Assembly (NCBI GenBank): GCA_018242065.1 | Contig: JAFECQ010000018.1 | Coordinates: 1 to 56,743, forward strand | Length of the DNA stretch: 56,743 bases | Reading direction: 5' to 3' | DNA from: Pseudomonadota bacterium | GTDB lineage: Bacteria; Pseudomonadota; Alphaproteobacteria; UBA9655 | Part shown: positions 46,242-55,462 of the stretch, one piece after another | Layout of the letters: each line of letters begins with the position of its first letter | Numbering within the stretch: the first letter of the stretch is position 1 | Notes under the pieces: generated by a model | Told to the model about the DNA's origin: nothing | The model's input: only the letters and a program-made list of their open reading frames with translations | Database searches by the model: none | Position numbers and translations under genes: made by a program

Positions 46242-47786
46242 ATGGCAACTCTGCCACTTCTTAGTATGACCATATTCCTCCCGCTGTTGGGAGTTTTAGT
46301 AATATGTTTAAACTGGGGAAATAGCGAAATTGTAAGAGCCAATAATGCACGCTGGGTAGCATTGTGGACATCCCTTGTTACATTTGGCTTGTCTTTAGTT
46401 TTATGGTGGAACTTTAATGAAGCCGTGTCGGATTTTCAATTTGAAGACAAATTTCAATGGATACCTCTCTTAAATGTGAGCTATCACGTTGGTGTCGATG
46501 GAATTTCTCTCCCTCTTCTGATACTTTCAGCTCTTTTGATTCCCATTAGTATTCTTGCAAGCTGGACTTCAATTCAAGTGCGGGTTCCAGAATATATGAT
46601 TGCTTTTCTCGTTTTAGAGACGCTGTTAATAGGGATGTTTTCCGCTCTCGACTTTATACTCTTTTATGTCTTTTTTGAGGGTGTCCTCATTCCCATGTTT
46701 TTGATCATCGGAATTTGGGGAGGTGAGAGGCGCGTTTATGCGGCTTTTAAGTTTTTCCTTTATACTCTGCTTGGATCAATTTTGAGTTTGCTCGCCATTC
46801 TATACATTTATTTTGAAATCGGAGGAAGCGATATCCCTCTTGCGTTAACAACGCCGTTTGATCCGAGAATTCAGATTTGGTTATGGCTCGCTTTTTTTGC
46901 TTCTTTTGCTGTTAAGATTCCAATGTGGCCATTTCATACATGGCTACCCGATGCTCATGTTGAGGCTCCTACAGCAGGGTCGGTTATTTTGGCGGGAGTT
47001 CTTTTGAAGATGGGTGGATATGGTTTTATTCGATTTTCACTTCCTATGTTTCCAGAAGCCTCTGCTTATTTCACACCTCTCATATTTATTTTGAGTGTTA
47101 TAGCAATCATTTATACTTCACTTGTAGCACTTGTTCAAAAAGATATGAAAAAATTGATTGCATACTCTTCGATTGCGCACATGGGATTTGTTACCCTTGG
47201 GATCTTTACGGTAGATGCTCAAGGGCTACAAGGCGCTGTTATGCAGATGGTAAGCCATGGTCTTATATCGGCAGCTCTTTTCCTATGTGTAGGCGTTCTT
47301 TATGAGCGAATTCATAGCCGCGAAATTGCTGATTATGGAGGACTTGTACACCGCATGCCACGCTATGCAACCATATTTATGTTTTTTATTCTTGCCTCTC
47401 TAGGTCTGCCTGGGACAAGTGGTTTTGTGGGGGAATTTCTGGTGCTCTTAGGGTCTTACCAAGTTGATACCTGGACAACATGCTTTGCGGCAACGGGGAC
47501 GGTTCTTGGCGCTGCATATGCTTTGTGGCTTTATAGGCGTGCTATTTTTGGGCCACTTTTAAAACCTAAGCTTAAATCTCTTTTAGATTTGGACTGGCGA
47601 GAAAATCTTATTTTTGCCCCCCTTGTGATCAGTGTTTTCTTTTTTGGCATTTATCCCATGCCCTTATTGACGATGATGGAGGCCTCTATCTCGAATGTCA
47701 TCGATCAATATAATCTCGCACTTGAGGTTGCAGGAGACGATCTTGTTGATCCAAAAAAGTCTTTGGAAGTAGCTTTATTTAAATAA
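46242..47786 (+). CDS. nuoM: NADH-quinone oxidoreductase subunit M
   Basis: A 514-residue antiporter-like proton-pumping subunit. YHVGVDGISLPLL, FYVFFEGVLIPMFLIIGIWGG with the key glutamate, KIPMWPFHTWLPDAHVEAPTAGSVILAGVLLKMGGYG with channel lysine residues, and KKLIAYSSIAHMGFVTLGIF are intact. Typical 14-helix layout. Confidence 0.97.
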   Translation: MATLPLLSMTIFLPLLGVLVICLNWGNSEIVRANNARWVALWTSLVTFGLSLVLWWNFNEAVSDFQFEDKFQWIPLLNVSYHVGVDGISLPLLILSALLIPISILASWTSIQVRVPEYMIAFLVLETLLIGMFSALDFILFYVFFEGVLIPMFLIIGIWGGERRVYAAFKFFLYTLLGSILSLLAILYIYFEIGGSDIPLALTTPFDPRIQIWLWLAFFASFAVKIPMWPFHTWLPDAHVEAPTAGSVILAGVLLKMGGYGFIRFSLPMFPEASAYFTPLIFILSVIAIIYTSLVALVQKDMKKLIAYSSIAHMGFVTLGIFTVDAQGLQGAVMQMVSHGLISAALFLCVGVLYERIHSREIADYGGLVHRMPRYATIFMFFILASLGLPGTSGFVGEFLVLLGSYQVDTWTTCFAATGTVLGAAYALWLYRRAIFGPLLKPKLKSLLDLDWRENLIFAPLVISVFFFGIYPMPLLTMMEASISNVIDQYNLALEVAGDDLVDPKKSLEVALFK

Positions 47787-47799
47787 GGAGAGCGGAGAA

Positions 47800-49281
47800 G
47801 TGTTAGGCTTTTATATGCCAGATTTTAGGCTTATCCTGCCAGAAGGAATATTGGTAGTTGCTGCTTTGTTTCTCGTGATGGAGGGCGTTTTTCGAAAAAA
47901 TGTGACATTTCGTTCACTTGTTCATCATGCTCTTTTGGCGCTTATTGCGGCCCTTATTGTTTTAATTTTTATGCACCAGCCAGGATATAAAGAAGTGACT
48001 TTTGAAGGTCAAATTCTTCAAAACGATTTTATTTATTTAGCCGAGTTGCTGGTGTTGATTGGAGCAACGGCTGTTATGGCGATGTCTTTGCCGAGTATGA
48101 TAAAAGAAAATTTTGTGTCCTTTGAATACCCTCCATTAATTTTATTTGCGACCGTGGGAATGCTTCTCATGGTGGTTGCAAATGACTTCATGACTCTTTT
48201 TATTGGTCTTGAAATGCAAGGATTATCTCTTTATTGCTTGGCAGCCTTAAAACGGGATCAAATTAAAACTTCAGAAGCTGCTTTGAAATATTTTGTTTTA
48301 GGTGGGCTTGCAACTGCTTTGTATCTTTATGGTGTAAGTCTTATTTATGGTTTTACGGGTTCTACTAATTTTGAAACTATTTCTTCAGTTATTCGTATTG
48401 AAAGTATGGAAGAATTATCTATAGGACTTTTTCTTGGTGTCGTATTTATCATGGCCTCTCTGTCTTTTAAAGTGTCGGCCGTTCCTTTTCACATGTGGAC
48501 TCCTGATGTGTATCAGGGATGTCCTTCTTCTGTGACCGCCTTTATTGCTGCGGCTCCAAAAGTGGCGGCTATGGTCGTTTTTTTGCGTATTATGGCAGGC
48601 CCTTTTCTATTGTTGTATGGAGAATGGCAGTCCCTAATTGTTCTCATTTCATTAGCATCTATGATCCTTGGCGCTTTTGCAGCGTTACGTCAAAATGATC
48701 TTAAGCGTCTTTTGGCTTATAGTGCCATTGGACAGATGGGATACGTTTTAATGGGAATTGCTGCAGGAAATGATGAAGGAGCCCAGGCTGTTTTTGTTTA
48801 CTTATTGATTTATATGGTGATGATTATCGGGATATTTGGTTGCTTAATGTGTCTTCGTGGGAAAAACACTGAAGGTATTCAAAACATAGAAGATTTATCT
48901 GGTATTTCGACGCTTCATCCAAAAATTAGTTTTATTTTAGCGATTTTTATGTTTTCGATGGCCGGGATTCCTCCCTTTGCCGGTTTTTTTGCAAAGTTAT
49001 ATGTTTTTAAAGCAGCTATCTCAGCAGGGTTTTTTGGTCTTGCGGTAGTTGGTGTACTGACATCTGTTGTGGCTTCATATTACTACTTAAAAATTGTGAA
49101 AGTTATGTATTTTGATGAGATCCCGGCAGCTCCTTCTTTTTCTTATGGGCAAGCTCTTGTTTTATCTGCGGAAATAAAGATTGTTTTGAATATTTGTGCT
49201 GCTATCATTCTATTGTTCTTTGCTTTCCCAAATCCGGTGCTTCAGATGGCTCAACAGGCGGCTTTGGCGCTTCCGATTTAA
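47800..49281 (+). CDS. nuoN: NADH-quinone oxidoreductase subunit N
   Basis: A 493-residue antiporter-like subunit, last of the nuo set. LFIGLEMQGLSLYCLAALKR, EAALKYFVLGGLATALYLYG, FKVSAVPFHMWTPDVYQGCPSSVTAFIAAAPKVAAM and NDLKRLLAYSAIGQMGYVLMG are diagnostic. It starts with a GTG at 47800 behind GGAGAGCGG. birA begins 8 bases after the stop, so it is likely on the same transcript. Confidence 0.96.
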   Translation: MLGFYMPDFRLILPEGILVVAALFLVMEGVFRKNVTFRSLVHHALLALIAALIVLIFMHQPGYKEVTFEGQILQNDFIYLAELLVLIGATAVMAMSLPSMIKENFVSFEYPPLILFATVGMLLMVVANDFMTLFIGLEMQGLSLYCLAALKRDQIKTSEAALKYFVLGGLATALYLYGVSLIYGFTGSTNFETISSVIRIESMEELSIGLFLGVVFIMASLSFKVSAVPFHMWTPDVYQGCPSSVTAFIAAAPKVAAMVVFLRIMAGPFLLLYGEWQSLIVLISLASMILGAFAALRQNDLKRLLAYSAIGQMGYVLMGIAAGNDEGAQAVFVYLLIYMVMIIGIFGCLMCLRGKNTEGIQNIEDLSGISTLHPKISFILAIFMFSMAGIPPFAGFFAKLYVFKAAISAGFFGLAVVGVLTSVVASYYYLKIVKVMYFDEIPAAPSFSYGQALVLSAEIKIVLNICAAIILLFFAFPNPVLQMAQQAALALPI

Positions 49282-49289
49282 AGGTATTT

Positions 49290-50033
49290 ATGACCTCTTT
49301 TTATTTTTTTGACACTCTTTCAAGCACAATGGACGAGGCACGATCTCGCGTATTACAAGGAATAGAAGAAGGTTCTGTTATCGTAGCTATTCAACAGTCT
49401 AACGGACGGGGGCGTCGGGGAAGAGCATGGGAATCCCCACCTGGAAATTTGTATCTTACGTATATTACATATGCAAAGACCTCATTTTCCAAAGCTCCTC
49501 AGCTTTCTTTTGTCGCGTGTGTTGCGGCTGGGCAAGAGTTGAGATCTATCCTGCCTCCAACCCACTCTTTAACGTACAAGTGGCCAAATGATCTTCTGCT
49601 AAACGGAAAAAAAGTGGGAGGTTTTTTGCTCGAAGCAGTCGAAATTCCAACTCGAAATGAGATTGGTTATTTGATTGGGTGTGGGCTTAATTTGAAAACC
49701 TACCCAGATCAGGTTCGTTATCCAGCAACTACCTTTCAAAGTGAAGGAATCTATTTGTCTTTAGAAGAAGTCCTTCTTGGGCTTTCCTCTTCTCTTCAGC
49801 GTTATATTTCACTGTGGCAGAAAGAGGAATTTCCTGCAATTCAAGCTTTATGGATGGAGCATGCAGCGAATCTTGGAAAGGAAATTAGCGTAGATTTTGA
49901 AGGTCAACTTACAGAAGGTATTTTTGAGGGGATTGATGAAGAGGGTTTATTGGTGTTGAAAACTTCAAAGGGTAGGATTAAACTTATGGCTGGTGAAATT
50001 TTATCAAAGGTGAGCCGTGCTGCTTGCTATTGA
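49290..50033 (+). CDS. birA: biotin--[acetyl-CoA-carboxylase] ligase
   Basis: A 247-residue class I biotin protein ligase, without the N-terminal DNA-binding domain of E. coli BirA, so it attaches biotin but should not repress biotin genes. STMDEARSRV, the biotin-binding GRGRRGRAWESPPGNLYLTY loop, YKWPNDLLLNGKKVGGFLLEA and GCGLNLKTYP are visible; the small SH3-like C-terminal domain is present. The ATG at 49290 follows nuoN closely; the frame is open further upstream inside nuoN but without family similarity. Confidence 0.93.
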   Translation: MTSFYFFDTLSSTMDEARSRVLQGIEEGSVIVAIQQSNGRGRRGRAWESPPGNLYLTYITYAKTSFSKAPQLSFVACVAAGQELRSILPPTHSLTYKWPNDLLLNGKKVGGFLLEAVEIPTRNEIGYLIGCGLNLKTYPDQVRYPATTFQSEGIYLSLEEVLLGLSSSLQRYISLWQKEEFPAIQALWMEHAANLGKEISVDFEGQLTEGIFEGIDEEGLLVLKTSKGRIKLMAGEILSKVSRAACY

Positions 50034-50835
50034 CTCTGGTAATACAAATATTGTTTTTGGCCTTTATGAAAATTCCAAACAGATTACACATTGGCGCTTA
50101 CAAAATGAGCCACAACGTCCAGCGGATGAGTACATTGTTTTTTTAAGCCAATGGATGCTATTAGCTGGTTATCGTTTAGAAGATATAAGCGATGTTATTA
50201 TTTCATCTGTTGTTCCGGACGCCTTATTTCATCTGAAGGAAATGGTCAAACGTCATTTTAAAAATAACCCTATTGTCATCGGTGAATCAGGAATTAATTT
50301 GGGGGTTACAATTAAAATTGATCGACCGGAGACTTTAGGCGCGGATCGATTGGTGAATACTTGGGGAGCTTATCGCTCTTATGGTGGACCACTTATCCTG
50401 ATTGATTTTGGTACGGCGACAACCTTTGATGTCATAGATGGGGAAGGGGCTTATGTTGGAGGTGTGATTGCTCCAGGTGTCAATTTATCATTAAAAGCAC
50501 TTTATGAGGCAGCAGCGAAGCTTCCACCAACAGCTTTTGCACGTACAGATCATGTCATTGCAACGACAACCACCACGGCTATACAAGCGGGTTGTTATTG
50601 GGGATATGTTGGGATGATTGAAGGTTTATGTGCTCGTACCTGTGAGGAATATAGAACGTTTCATGGTGATGCGGACTTTACCATTATCGCAACAGGTGGG
50701 CTTGCTTCTGTTTTCTCTAAGGATTTGGACCTGATTCAGCATGTAAATGAAAGTTTGACGCTCGATAGTCTAGCGGAAATTTATATATGGTTACAGCAAG
50801 GTTATAATAAATCTTTTTTAAAAAAGAATGAATGA
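50017..50835 (+). CDS. coaX: type III pantothenate kinase
   Basis: A 272-residue kinase of the acetate-kinase/Hsp70 fold catalysing the first step of CoA synthesis. LLAIDSGNTNIVFGLYE holds the first catalytic aspartate, GADRLVNTWGAY the second conserved region, and LIDFGTATTFDVIDGEGAYVGGVIAPG the phosphate-binding motif. It starts with GTG at 50017, overlapping birA by 17 bases; birA-coaX after nuoN is the usual alphaproteobacterial order. Confidence 0.94.
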   Translation: MLLAIDSGNTNIVFGLYENSKQITHWRLQNEPQRPADEYIVFLSQWMLLAGYRLEDISDVIISSVVPDALFHLKEMVKRHFKNNPIVIGESGINLGVTIKIDRPETLGADRLVNTWGAYRSYGGPLILIDFGTATTFDVIDGEGAYVGGVIAPGVNLSLKALYEAAAKLPPTAFARTDHVIATTTTTAIQAGCYWGYVGMIEGLCARTCEEYRTFHGDADFTIIATGGLASVFSKDLDLIQHVNESLTLDSLAEIYIWLQQGYNKSFLKKNE

Positions 50836-50914
50836 AAATTCATTAAATAAATTTTTAAGTATGTGATATAATTATAATATAAACAAATTATAATAGGGGT
50901 GAGGGAGGCGTTAT

Positions 50915-51298
50915 ATGGGTATTTCAATTTTTCTCGCACAAGTTCTGGGTCTTTATCTCTTAATCGTTGGTTTTGGGTTGGCAGTTAATGGGAGACGAAT
51001 AAGGGTATTAATGAACAAACTCATTGATAATTCTCCCTTGTTGTTTGTTTCAGGTTTTATAGCGCTGATCGTAGGAATTCTCCTTGTTGTAAGTCATAAT
51101 ATTTGGGTTATGGATTGGAGAGTTATCATTACACTCGTTGGCTGGGCGGCTCTTATTAAAGGAACTATGCTTGTTGTATTTCCTGAAGCTCTGATCAACG
51201 TCAGCCAGAAATGGGTACAATGTAATTTTGCTTATTATTCAACAGCGATATTCGTGTTTCTGTTGGGTGGTTTTCTCAGTTATCATGGGTATATGTAG
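50915..51298 (+). CDS. four-helix integral membrane protein, unknown
   Basis: A 127-residue hydrophobic protein with a very good ribosome binding site (GAGGGAGG before ATG 50915). Four membrane segments at about residues 3-22, 43-61, 69-88 and 103-121; NGRRIRVLMNKL is the only polar loop of note. Small proteins of this shape occur in many host-associated gammaproteobacteria and alphaproteobacteria without known function. The spacer in front is extremely AT-rich and holds TATAAT-like boxes. Confidence 0.6.
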   Translation: MGISIFLAQVLGLYLLIVGFGLAVNGRRIRVLMNKLIDNSPLLFVSGFIALIVGILLVVSHNIWVMDWRVIITLVGWAALIKGTMLVVFPEALINVSQKWVQCNFAYYSTAIFVFLLGGFLSYHGYM

Positions 51299-51399
51299 GA
51301 AGAAGAAGGAATCGGCTTAAATCTGGGAATCACATTTGTAGGCTATTTTGTATTATGAATAAGTTCAGACACAAGTGAGACAAAATGGAGTTGTTGTAG

Positions 51400-51451
51400 G
51401 AGGCTGTGAGATGGTGGTTAACGCGTAGCGTTATCCCCATTTTACAGCCTC
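51400..51451 (+). other. long hairpin near the left end of the IS remnant
   Basis: GAGGCTGT (51400-51407) pairs with ACAGCCTC (51444-51451) and the stem extends inward with few mismatches over about 25 bases per arm. Such stems close to IS ends can stop transcription entering from outside. Confidence 0.55.
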
Positions 51452-51464
51452 TTCCAAGCAATAA

Positions 51465-51514
51465 AAAGGCCTCTAGGATAGGTTTTGAAACAAACTAACT
51501 CCAAGGAGGCCTTT
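51465..51514 (+). promoter_or_regulatory. hairpin that hides the transposase ribosome binding site
   Basis: AAAGGCCTC (51465-51473) is a perfect complement of GAGGCCTTT (51506-51514), which lies directly before the transposase ATG at 51515 and overlaps its GGAGG. Transcripts starting outside the element would fold this stem and block translation. Confidence 0.55.
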
Positions 51515-52268
51515 ATGCAAATCAAAGGATTGCACAAAAACATTTATAAATTCTCATCTTATGCTTTGTCACAAGAAAAACTCGAAGTTCATCGAATTAA
51601 ATATGAAAAGCAAGTTAGAAACTGGGGAAAACTAAAATCTGAACGGGTGTGTGATAAGACCTGTAAGGAGATTGTAGGTATTAGTAAATCCACTTATTAT
51701 CGTTACAAAGCTAGCTTAATAAAGTTAAACAAAGGCATTCTCCCTCCTTCAATACGACCTAAATCGATTCGAAAACCCCAGTGGGGAGAATCTGAAATGC
51801 AATTAATTCTTAGACTCAGACGAGAAAACCCCACTTATGGTAAAGCCAAAATTACTGTTATCCTTAAACGAGACCATAGTCTAAACATCAGTGAAAGCAC
51901 CGTAGGGCGTATTCTGAAACACCTCATGGGAAAAGGGCTCATTCTGAAATGCTGAACTAGGTATTGATCTTTTTGTTCTTCCTCCCAAAAGACCACAGTA
52001 TAATGGGGGAGTTGAAAGGGGAAATCTTACCTTCAGAGAGGAATTTTATGCCAGAGGGGATATGTTGGTTGATTCAGCAAAAGACATTAATGCTGAACTT
52101 CAGAAGGCTGTTCACAAATATAACTCTTACAGACCTCATGCAAACTTGAATATGCTCACTCCTTTAAGCTATATTCAATCAACTTACCCAGAGGTCCCTT
52201 CAGTCTCATTCCATATGAACCTACACATTTCAAATTTCTTTCTTGATTTTGGTAGGAAGTACCTGTAA
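51515..52268 (+). pseudogene. IS481-like transposase, internal deletion with frame change
   Basis: From ATG 51515 (GGAGG upstream) a helix-turn-helix N-terminal region is read (CKEIVGISKSTYYRYKASL; NPTYGKAKITVILKRDHSLNISESTVGRIL) ending HLMGKGLILKC at a TGA (51953-51955). In the next frame from about 51951, ELGIDLFVLPPKRPQYNGGV, then ERGNLTFREEFY and NSYRPHANLNMLTPLSYI continue the C-terminal third of the integrase core, including its catalytic glutamate. The segment with the two catalytic aspartates, judged at 150-200 residues from family length, is missing. The last codons to 52268 probably run into flanking DNA. Confidence 0.75.
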
Positions 52269-52283
52269 ACAAGACTTCATTAG

Positions 52284-52359
52284 GTCCCCATCGTCTAGAG
52301 GCCTAGGACACTGCCCTTTCACGGCAGCAACGCGGGTTCGAATCCCGCTGGGGACGCCA
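52284..52359 (+). tRNA. tRNA-Glu (anticodon TTC)
   Basis: A complete cloverleaf: acceptor GTCCCCA pairs with TGGGGAC; anticodon arm CTGCC-CTTTCAC-GGCAG with TTC at 52318-52320; T arm GCGGG-TTCGAAT-CCCGC; CCA encoded at 52357-52359. The anticodon, discriminator G and D-arm fit bacterial tRNA-Glu. It directly follows the IS remnant. Confidence 0.97.
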
Positions 52360-52373
52360 TCACTTTAAAATAA

Positions 52374-53723
52374 TTAGCTTACTTGCAGTGGAACATCAAC
52401 GCTTTGTGAAGTTCTATCAATATCTCCCTGATCAACAGGGGGTGTTTCAATCGTTGGTTTTTTGAGATCGAGTTTCATTTTTTCAATTTTAGAAATAACA
52501 GCTATAAATTCTTGAAGAACTTTACCTAAAAGTTTGGACTTTGGAAGTTGAGTTACTTTTTGTGGATTAACATGCTTTCCATTTTGAATAAGTTCAAAAT
52601 GCAAATGTGGCCCTGTTGTATTCCCTGTCATTCCCACATATCCAATGACTTGTCCTTGTCGTACTTTGCTGCCTGTGGAAATGCCCTTTGCGTAACGACT
52701 GAGATGTGCATAGGCCGTTTTCGTGCTGCCATTGTGACGAATGCAGATATAATTTCCATAGTTTCCATATTTATTGCACCGTTCCACAACTCCATCACCT
52801 GCTGCCATAATAGGCGTTCCTTTTGGAGCGCCGAAATCAACCCCCTTATGCATTTTTGTATAACCCATGATGGGATGTTTACGATTCCCAAAACCTGAAT
52901 TAATACGTGCGCCATCAATTGGTGTCCGAAGAAGCGCTTTTTGGACTGCTTCACCTTTCCTTGTATAGTATCCTGGGATTCCCCCTGGGGGCTGAAAACG
53001 AAAAATTTCGTATATTGTATCAGCAATCACTAACTTCGCAGAAAGGAGCTCTCCTGGACGTTCATGACCTGATTCTTCGTCTTTAAATGTATCATAAAAG
53101 AGAGAAAATTTGGTGCCAGGTTGAATATCTCGCTGAAAGTCAATGTCGTAACTAAAAGCTTTAATCATATCATATAGCATTTTAGGCGAAGCACCGGCCT
53201 TTAGAGCATCGGCATAGAGACTGATTTTGATGTCTCCCTGAATATCGGCGTATTCGTGTTTGAGTTGTTTTTTGTATTTTGTTGCTTCGAAAATACCGCC
53301 CCCTGTGCGGACAAGTTCGACATCATGTTCAAGATCAGCACGAAGCCGGAGGAATTTTAGATCATAATCATTCCCTTCAGTTTGGCTGTCATAGATAACA
53401 TATACTTCTTGATCTACTTTTAAATCTTTTGGGTTGAAAACTTTTGAAAGCGCGTCAATCGCTTCATGCGCCTGCGATGTTGGGATACCCAGTCGGCTTA
53501 ATATGATTGCCAGAGTATCTCCTTCTTTAATTGTGAAAGTTTCATCGTAAGGGCCTTCTTCGGCTTTTGAGATTTCCTCGTTGTCTAATTGCACCTGGGG
53601 AGTTATAGGAAGAGGGTCAATTTCTTGTTCGTAAAGGTCTTTTAATGAGACATAAAACACAAGGCCATAAGCAATCGCGAGGCATAGAAATATCGTTATG
53701 AGTTTCGCTAGACTTTGTCGCAT
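52374..53723 (-). CDS. M23-family peptidoglycan endopeptidase
   Basis: A 449-residue membrane-anchored protein: one N-terminal helix (ITIFLCLAIAYGLVFYVSL), a LysM/OapA-like module (TFTIKEGDTLAIILSRLGIP, about 62-105), a mixed domain, then the LytM zinc peptidase (about 270-390) with GFGNRKHPIMGYTKMHKGVDF (His and Asp ligands), YAHLSRY and GPHLHFEL (His-x-His). It should cut peptide cross-links in the periplasm during growth or division. All zinc ligands are present, so it is an active-type enzyme rather than an EnvC-like activator. Single gene, read towards the tRNA. Confidence 0.92.
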   Translation of the reverse strand: MRQSLAKLITIFLCLAIAYGLVFYVSLKDLYEQEIDPLPITPQVQLDNEEISKAEEGPYDETFTIKEGDTLAIILSRLGIPTSQAHEAIDALSKVFNPKDLKVDQEVYVIYDSQTEGNDYDLKFLRLRADLEHDVELVRTGGGIFEATKYKKQLKHEYADIQGDIKISLYADALKAGASPKMLYDMIKAFSYDIDFQRDIQPGTKFSLFYDTFKDEESGHERPGELLSAKLVIADTIYEIFRFQPPGGIPGYYTRKGEAVQKALLRTPIDGARINSGFGNRKHPIMGYTKMHKGVDFGAPKGTPIMAAGDGVVERCNKYGNYGNYICIRHNGSTKTAYAHLSRYAKGISTGSKVRQGQVIGYVGMTGNTTGPHLHFELIQNGKHVNPQKVTQLPKSKLLGKVLQEFIAVISKIEKMKLDLKKPTIETPPVDQGDIDRTSQSVDVPLQVS

Positions 53724-53865
53724 TGACTCCAGAAGACCGGTTGAAATGTTGAGCTTAACTTTGCGTCTTTAAGACACAAAGTCAAGTATTTTGTAATCTT
53801 AATAGTATTTCATCATTTCTTTGGGTTGAAATATAATTAAGGATAAATTCGAATTAAAAATTGAT

Positions 53866-53903
53866 TTATAAAAAAAGTTAGGCTGGGTTGCAGCCTAACT
53901 TTT
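53866..53903 (-). terminator. rho-independent terminator of the 17-kDa-type lipoprotein gene
   Basis: AAAAGTTAGGCTG (53873-53885) and CAGCCTAACTTTT (53891-53903) form a perfect 13-bp stem with a 5-base loop; on the minus strand it ends in a run of T, 30 bases after the stop of the lipoprotein gene. Confidence 0.85.
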
Positions 53904-53932
53904 AAAGGAGAAATTAAGTGACAAAACCCACA

Positions 53933-54397
53933 TTAATTTCCAACAATTTGCCAAGTTCCATCTGGTTGACGACAAGCAGTACCGTAAGCTTGCTGTGTTT
54001 TACCTGCGACCGTGACAGAATGTGTATATTCGCGGCAATATTGGCCATTATTTTGATAGGTTTTTGTTGGAGTCACGGTTCCATAGTTTCCTGAGTCAGG
54101 ATTTCTCCATTGAGCTGATGTACCAGAAGGGGTGTTTTCAAGAGCACTTTGATAGGTTCTTTCTGCCCGTTCTTTATCCGCTTTATCAAGTTGTCCTCCA
54201 ATATAGCCACCAGCAAGAGCACCTGCGACGGCGCCCACAGCTGTTGCGACAACATTGCCGCGTCCTTTACCAATTGTAGAGCCTGCCCATGCGCCAAGAG
54301 CGCCTCCGCCGACAGTACCAATAGCTTGTTTGGGGTTTTCACAACCCGTTGCTAAACAGGCTACGACAAGAGAGGCAGCAATAACTTTTGTTTTCAT
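53933..54397 (-). CDS. 17-kDa surface-antigen-like lipoprotein (glycine zipper)
   Basis: A 154-residue protein from the ATG at 54397 (AAGGAAA upstream). Lipoprotein signal KTKVIAASLVVACLATGCEN with the lipidated Cys at about 19. A glycine-zipper segment follows (GTVGGGALGAWAGSTIGKGRGN, VATAVGAVAGALAGGYIG), which can pack against membranes, then the C-terminal domain with ENTPSGTSAQWRNPDSGNYG, TPTKTYQNNGQYCREYTHSV and ACRQPDGTWQIV. This is the plan of the rickettsial 17-kDa antigen/RT0821 family, outer-membrane lipoproteins. It has its own terminator. Confidence 0.87.
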   Translation of the reverse strand: MKTKVIAASLVVACLATGCENPKQAIGTVGGGALGAWAGSTIGKGRGNVVATAVGAVAGALAGGYIGGQLDKADKERAERTYQSALENTPSGTSAQWRNPDSGNYGTVTPTKTYQNNGQYCREYTHSVTVAGKTQQAYGTACRQPDGTWQIVGN

Positions 54398-54538
54398 CTT
54401 TATTTCCTTTATTAACACTACTTTTTTCATAAGAATGAAATGAGTTCAATCTTATGATAGAAGAATATTAAACGGAATAACGGGCTTGATCAATGGGGAG
54501 AATCATGTACTTTAGAATAAGAAAGAGGCTTTTTCGTT

Positions 54539-55447
54539 ATGAAATCAACTGAACAAACCGATAACAGAATTATCAGGCTTGCAACATATGCTTCTGTAGC
54601 AGTTGCGGCAGCTTTAATTGCTCTTAAATTATTTGGATGGTGGATTACGCACTCTGTAAGTCTTCAAGCTTCTCTCATTGATTCGCTTCTTGATGCATTT
54701 GCTTCATTTCTAAATATGATTGCTGTGTATCACGCTTTGAAACCAGCTGATAAGGAACATCGTTTTGGTCATGGGAAAGCAGAATCTTTGGCTGCATTAG
54801 GTCAAGCATTATTTATCGGGGGATCCTCATTATGGTTGTTACACGAAGCGTATAATCGTGCCTTGACTCATGAACCCATTGAATCAACGGGGCTAGGTAT
54901 TGGCATTGTGACACTTGCAATTGTTATAACGCTTTTTTTAGTGGCCTTTCAAAAGTATGTGGTTAAGAAAACCGGATCTAATGCCATAGCAGCAGATATG
55001 CTTCATTATCGATCGGATATTTTAATTAACATAGCTGTCGTTATCTCGTTAGTTTGTGCAGAACTTTTCTCTGTCACTGCAATTGATCCTATTTTTGGTG
55101 TTATTATAGGTGTCTACATTTTATGGTGTGCTTGGACCATAATGTTACAAGCCTTTAATGTTCTTATGGATCGTGAGCTGGATGATGAAGAGAGAGAAAA
55201 AATTCTTGCTATTATTAAATCTCACCCCGAAGTTGTGAGTGTAAGAGACTTACGAACGCGAAGTTCCGGGTTACAGCAATTCTTTCAACTTCATCTTGTC
55301 ATGAATCCAGATTTGTCTCTGCGTGAAGCTGACCTTGTCGCTGATGAAGTTGAGGTAGAAATGATGAAAGCGTACCCCAAAAGCCAAGTGATGATTCGTC
55401 TTGTGCCCGAGATTCCAGAAAAAGAAATCCCTTCTTCGCGCGCGTAA
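54539..55447 (+). CDS. fieF: cation diffusion facilitator, FieF-like
   Basis: A 302-residue inner-membrane divalent metal/proton antiporter. Six helices; metal-site residues in SLIDSLLDAFASF (DxxxD) and MLHYRSDILIN (HxxxD); FGHGKAESLAALGQALFI is the FieF signature loop; the cytosolic ferredoxin-like domain starts near residue 210 and holds VRDLRTRSSGLQQFFQLHLVMNP. Substrates of the family are Zn, Fe(II), Cd or Mn; motifs favour zinc/iron. A single gene on the plus strand. Confidence 0.9.
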   Translation: MKSTEQTDNRIIRLATYASVAVAAALIALKLFGWWITHSVSLQASLIDSLLDAFASFLNMIAVYHALKPADKEHRFGHGKAESLAALGQALFIGGSSLWLLHEAYNRALTHEPIESTGLGIGIVTLAIVITLFLVAFQKYVVKKTGSNAIAADMLHYRSDILINIAVVISLVCAELFSVTAIDPIFGVIIGVYILWCAWTIMLQAFNVLMDRELDDEEREKILAIIKSHPEVVSVRDLRTRSSGLQQFFQLHLVMNPDLSLREADLVADEVEVEMMKAYPKSQVMIRLVPEIPEKEIPSSRA

Positions 55448-55462
55448 GAGAAGAAAGTTTGT

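Larger units (their letters stand above)
51376..52208 (+). mobile_element. IS481-like insertion sequence, internally deleted
   Basis: The remnant carries both ends of a transposase gene (see pseudogene at 51515) between imperfect inverted repeats: TGAGACAAAATGGA at 51376 and, read outward from 52208 on the minus strand, TGAGACTGAAGGGA (11 of 14 identical). The boundaries are therefore approximate. No target duplication is evident. The catalytic middle of the transposase is missing, so it cannot move by itself. Confidence 0.55.

Noticed and set aside
52284-52359. tRNA-Glu as an attachment site for an integrated element
   Set aside because: No integrase and no repeated tRNA 3' end were found on either side; the adjacent IS481-like remnant does not target tRNA genes.
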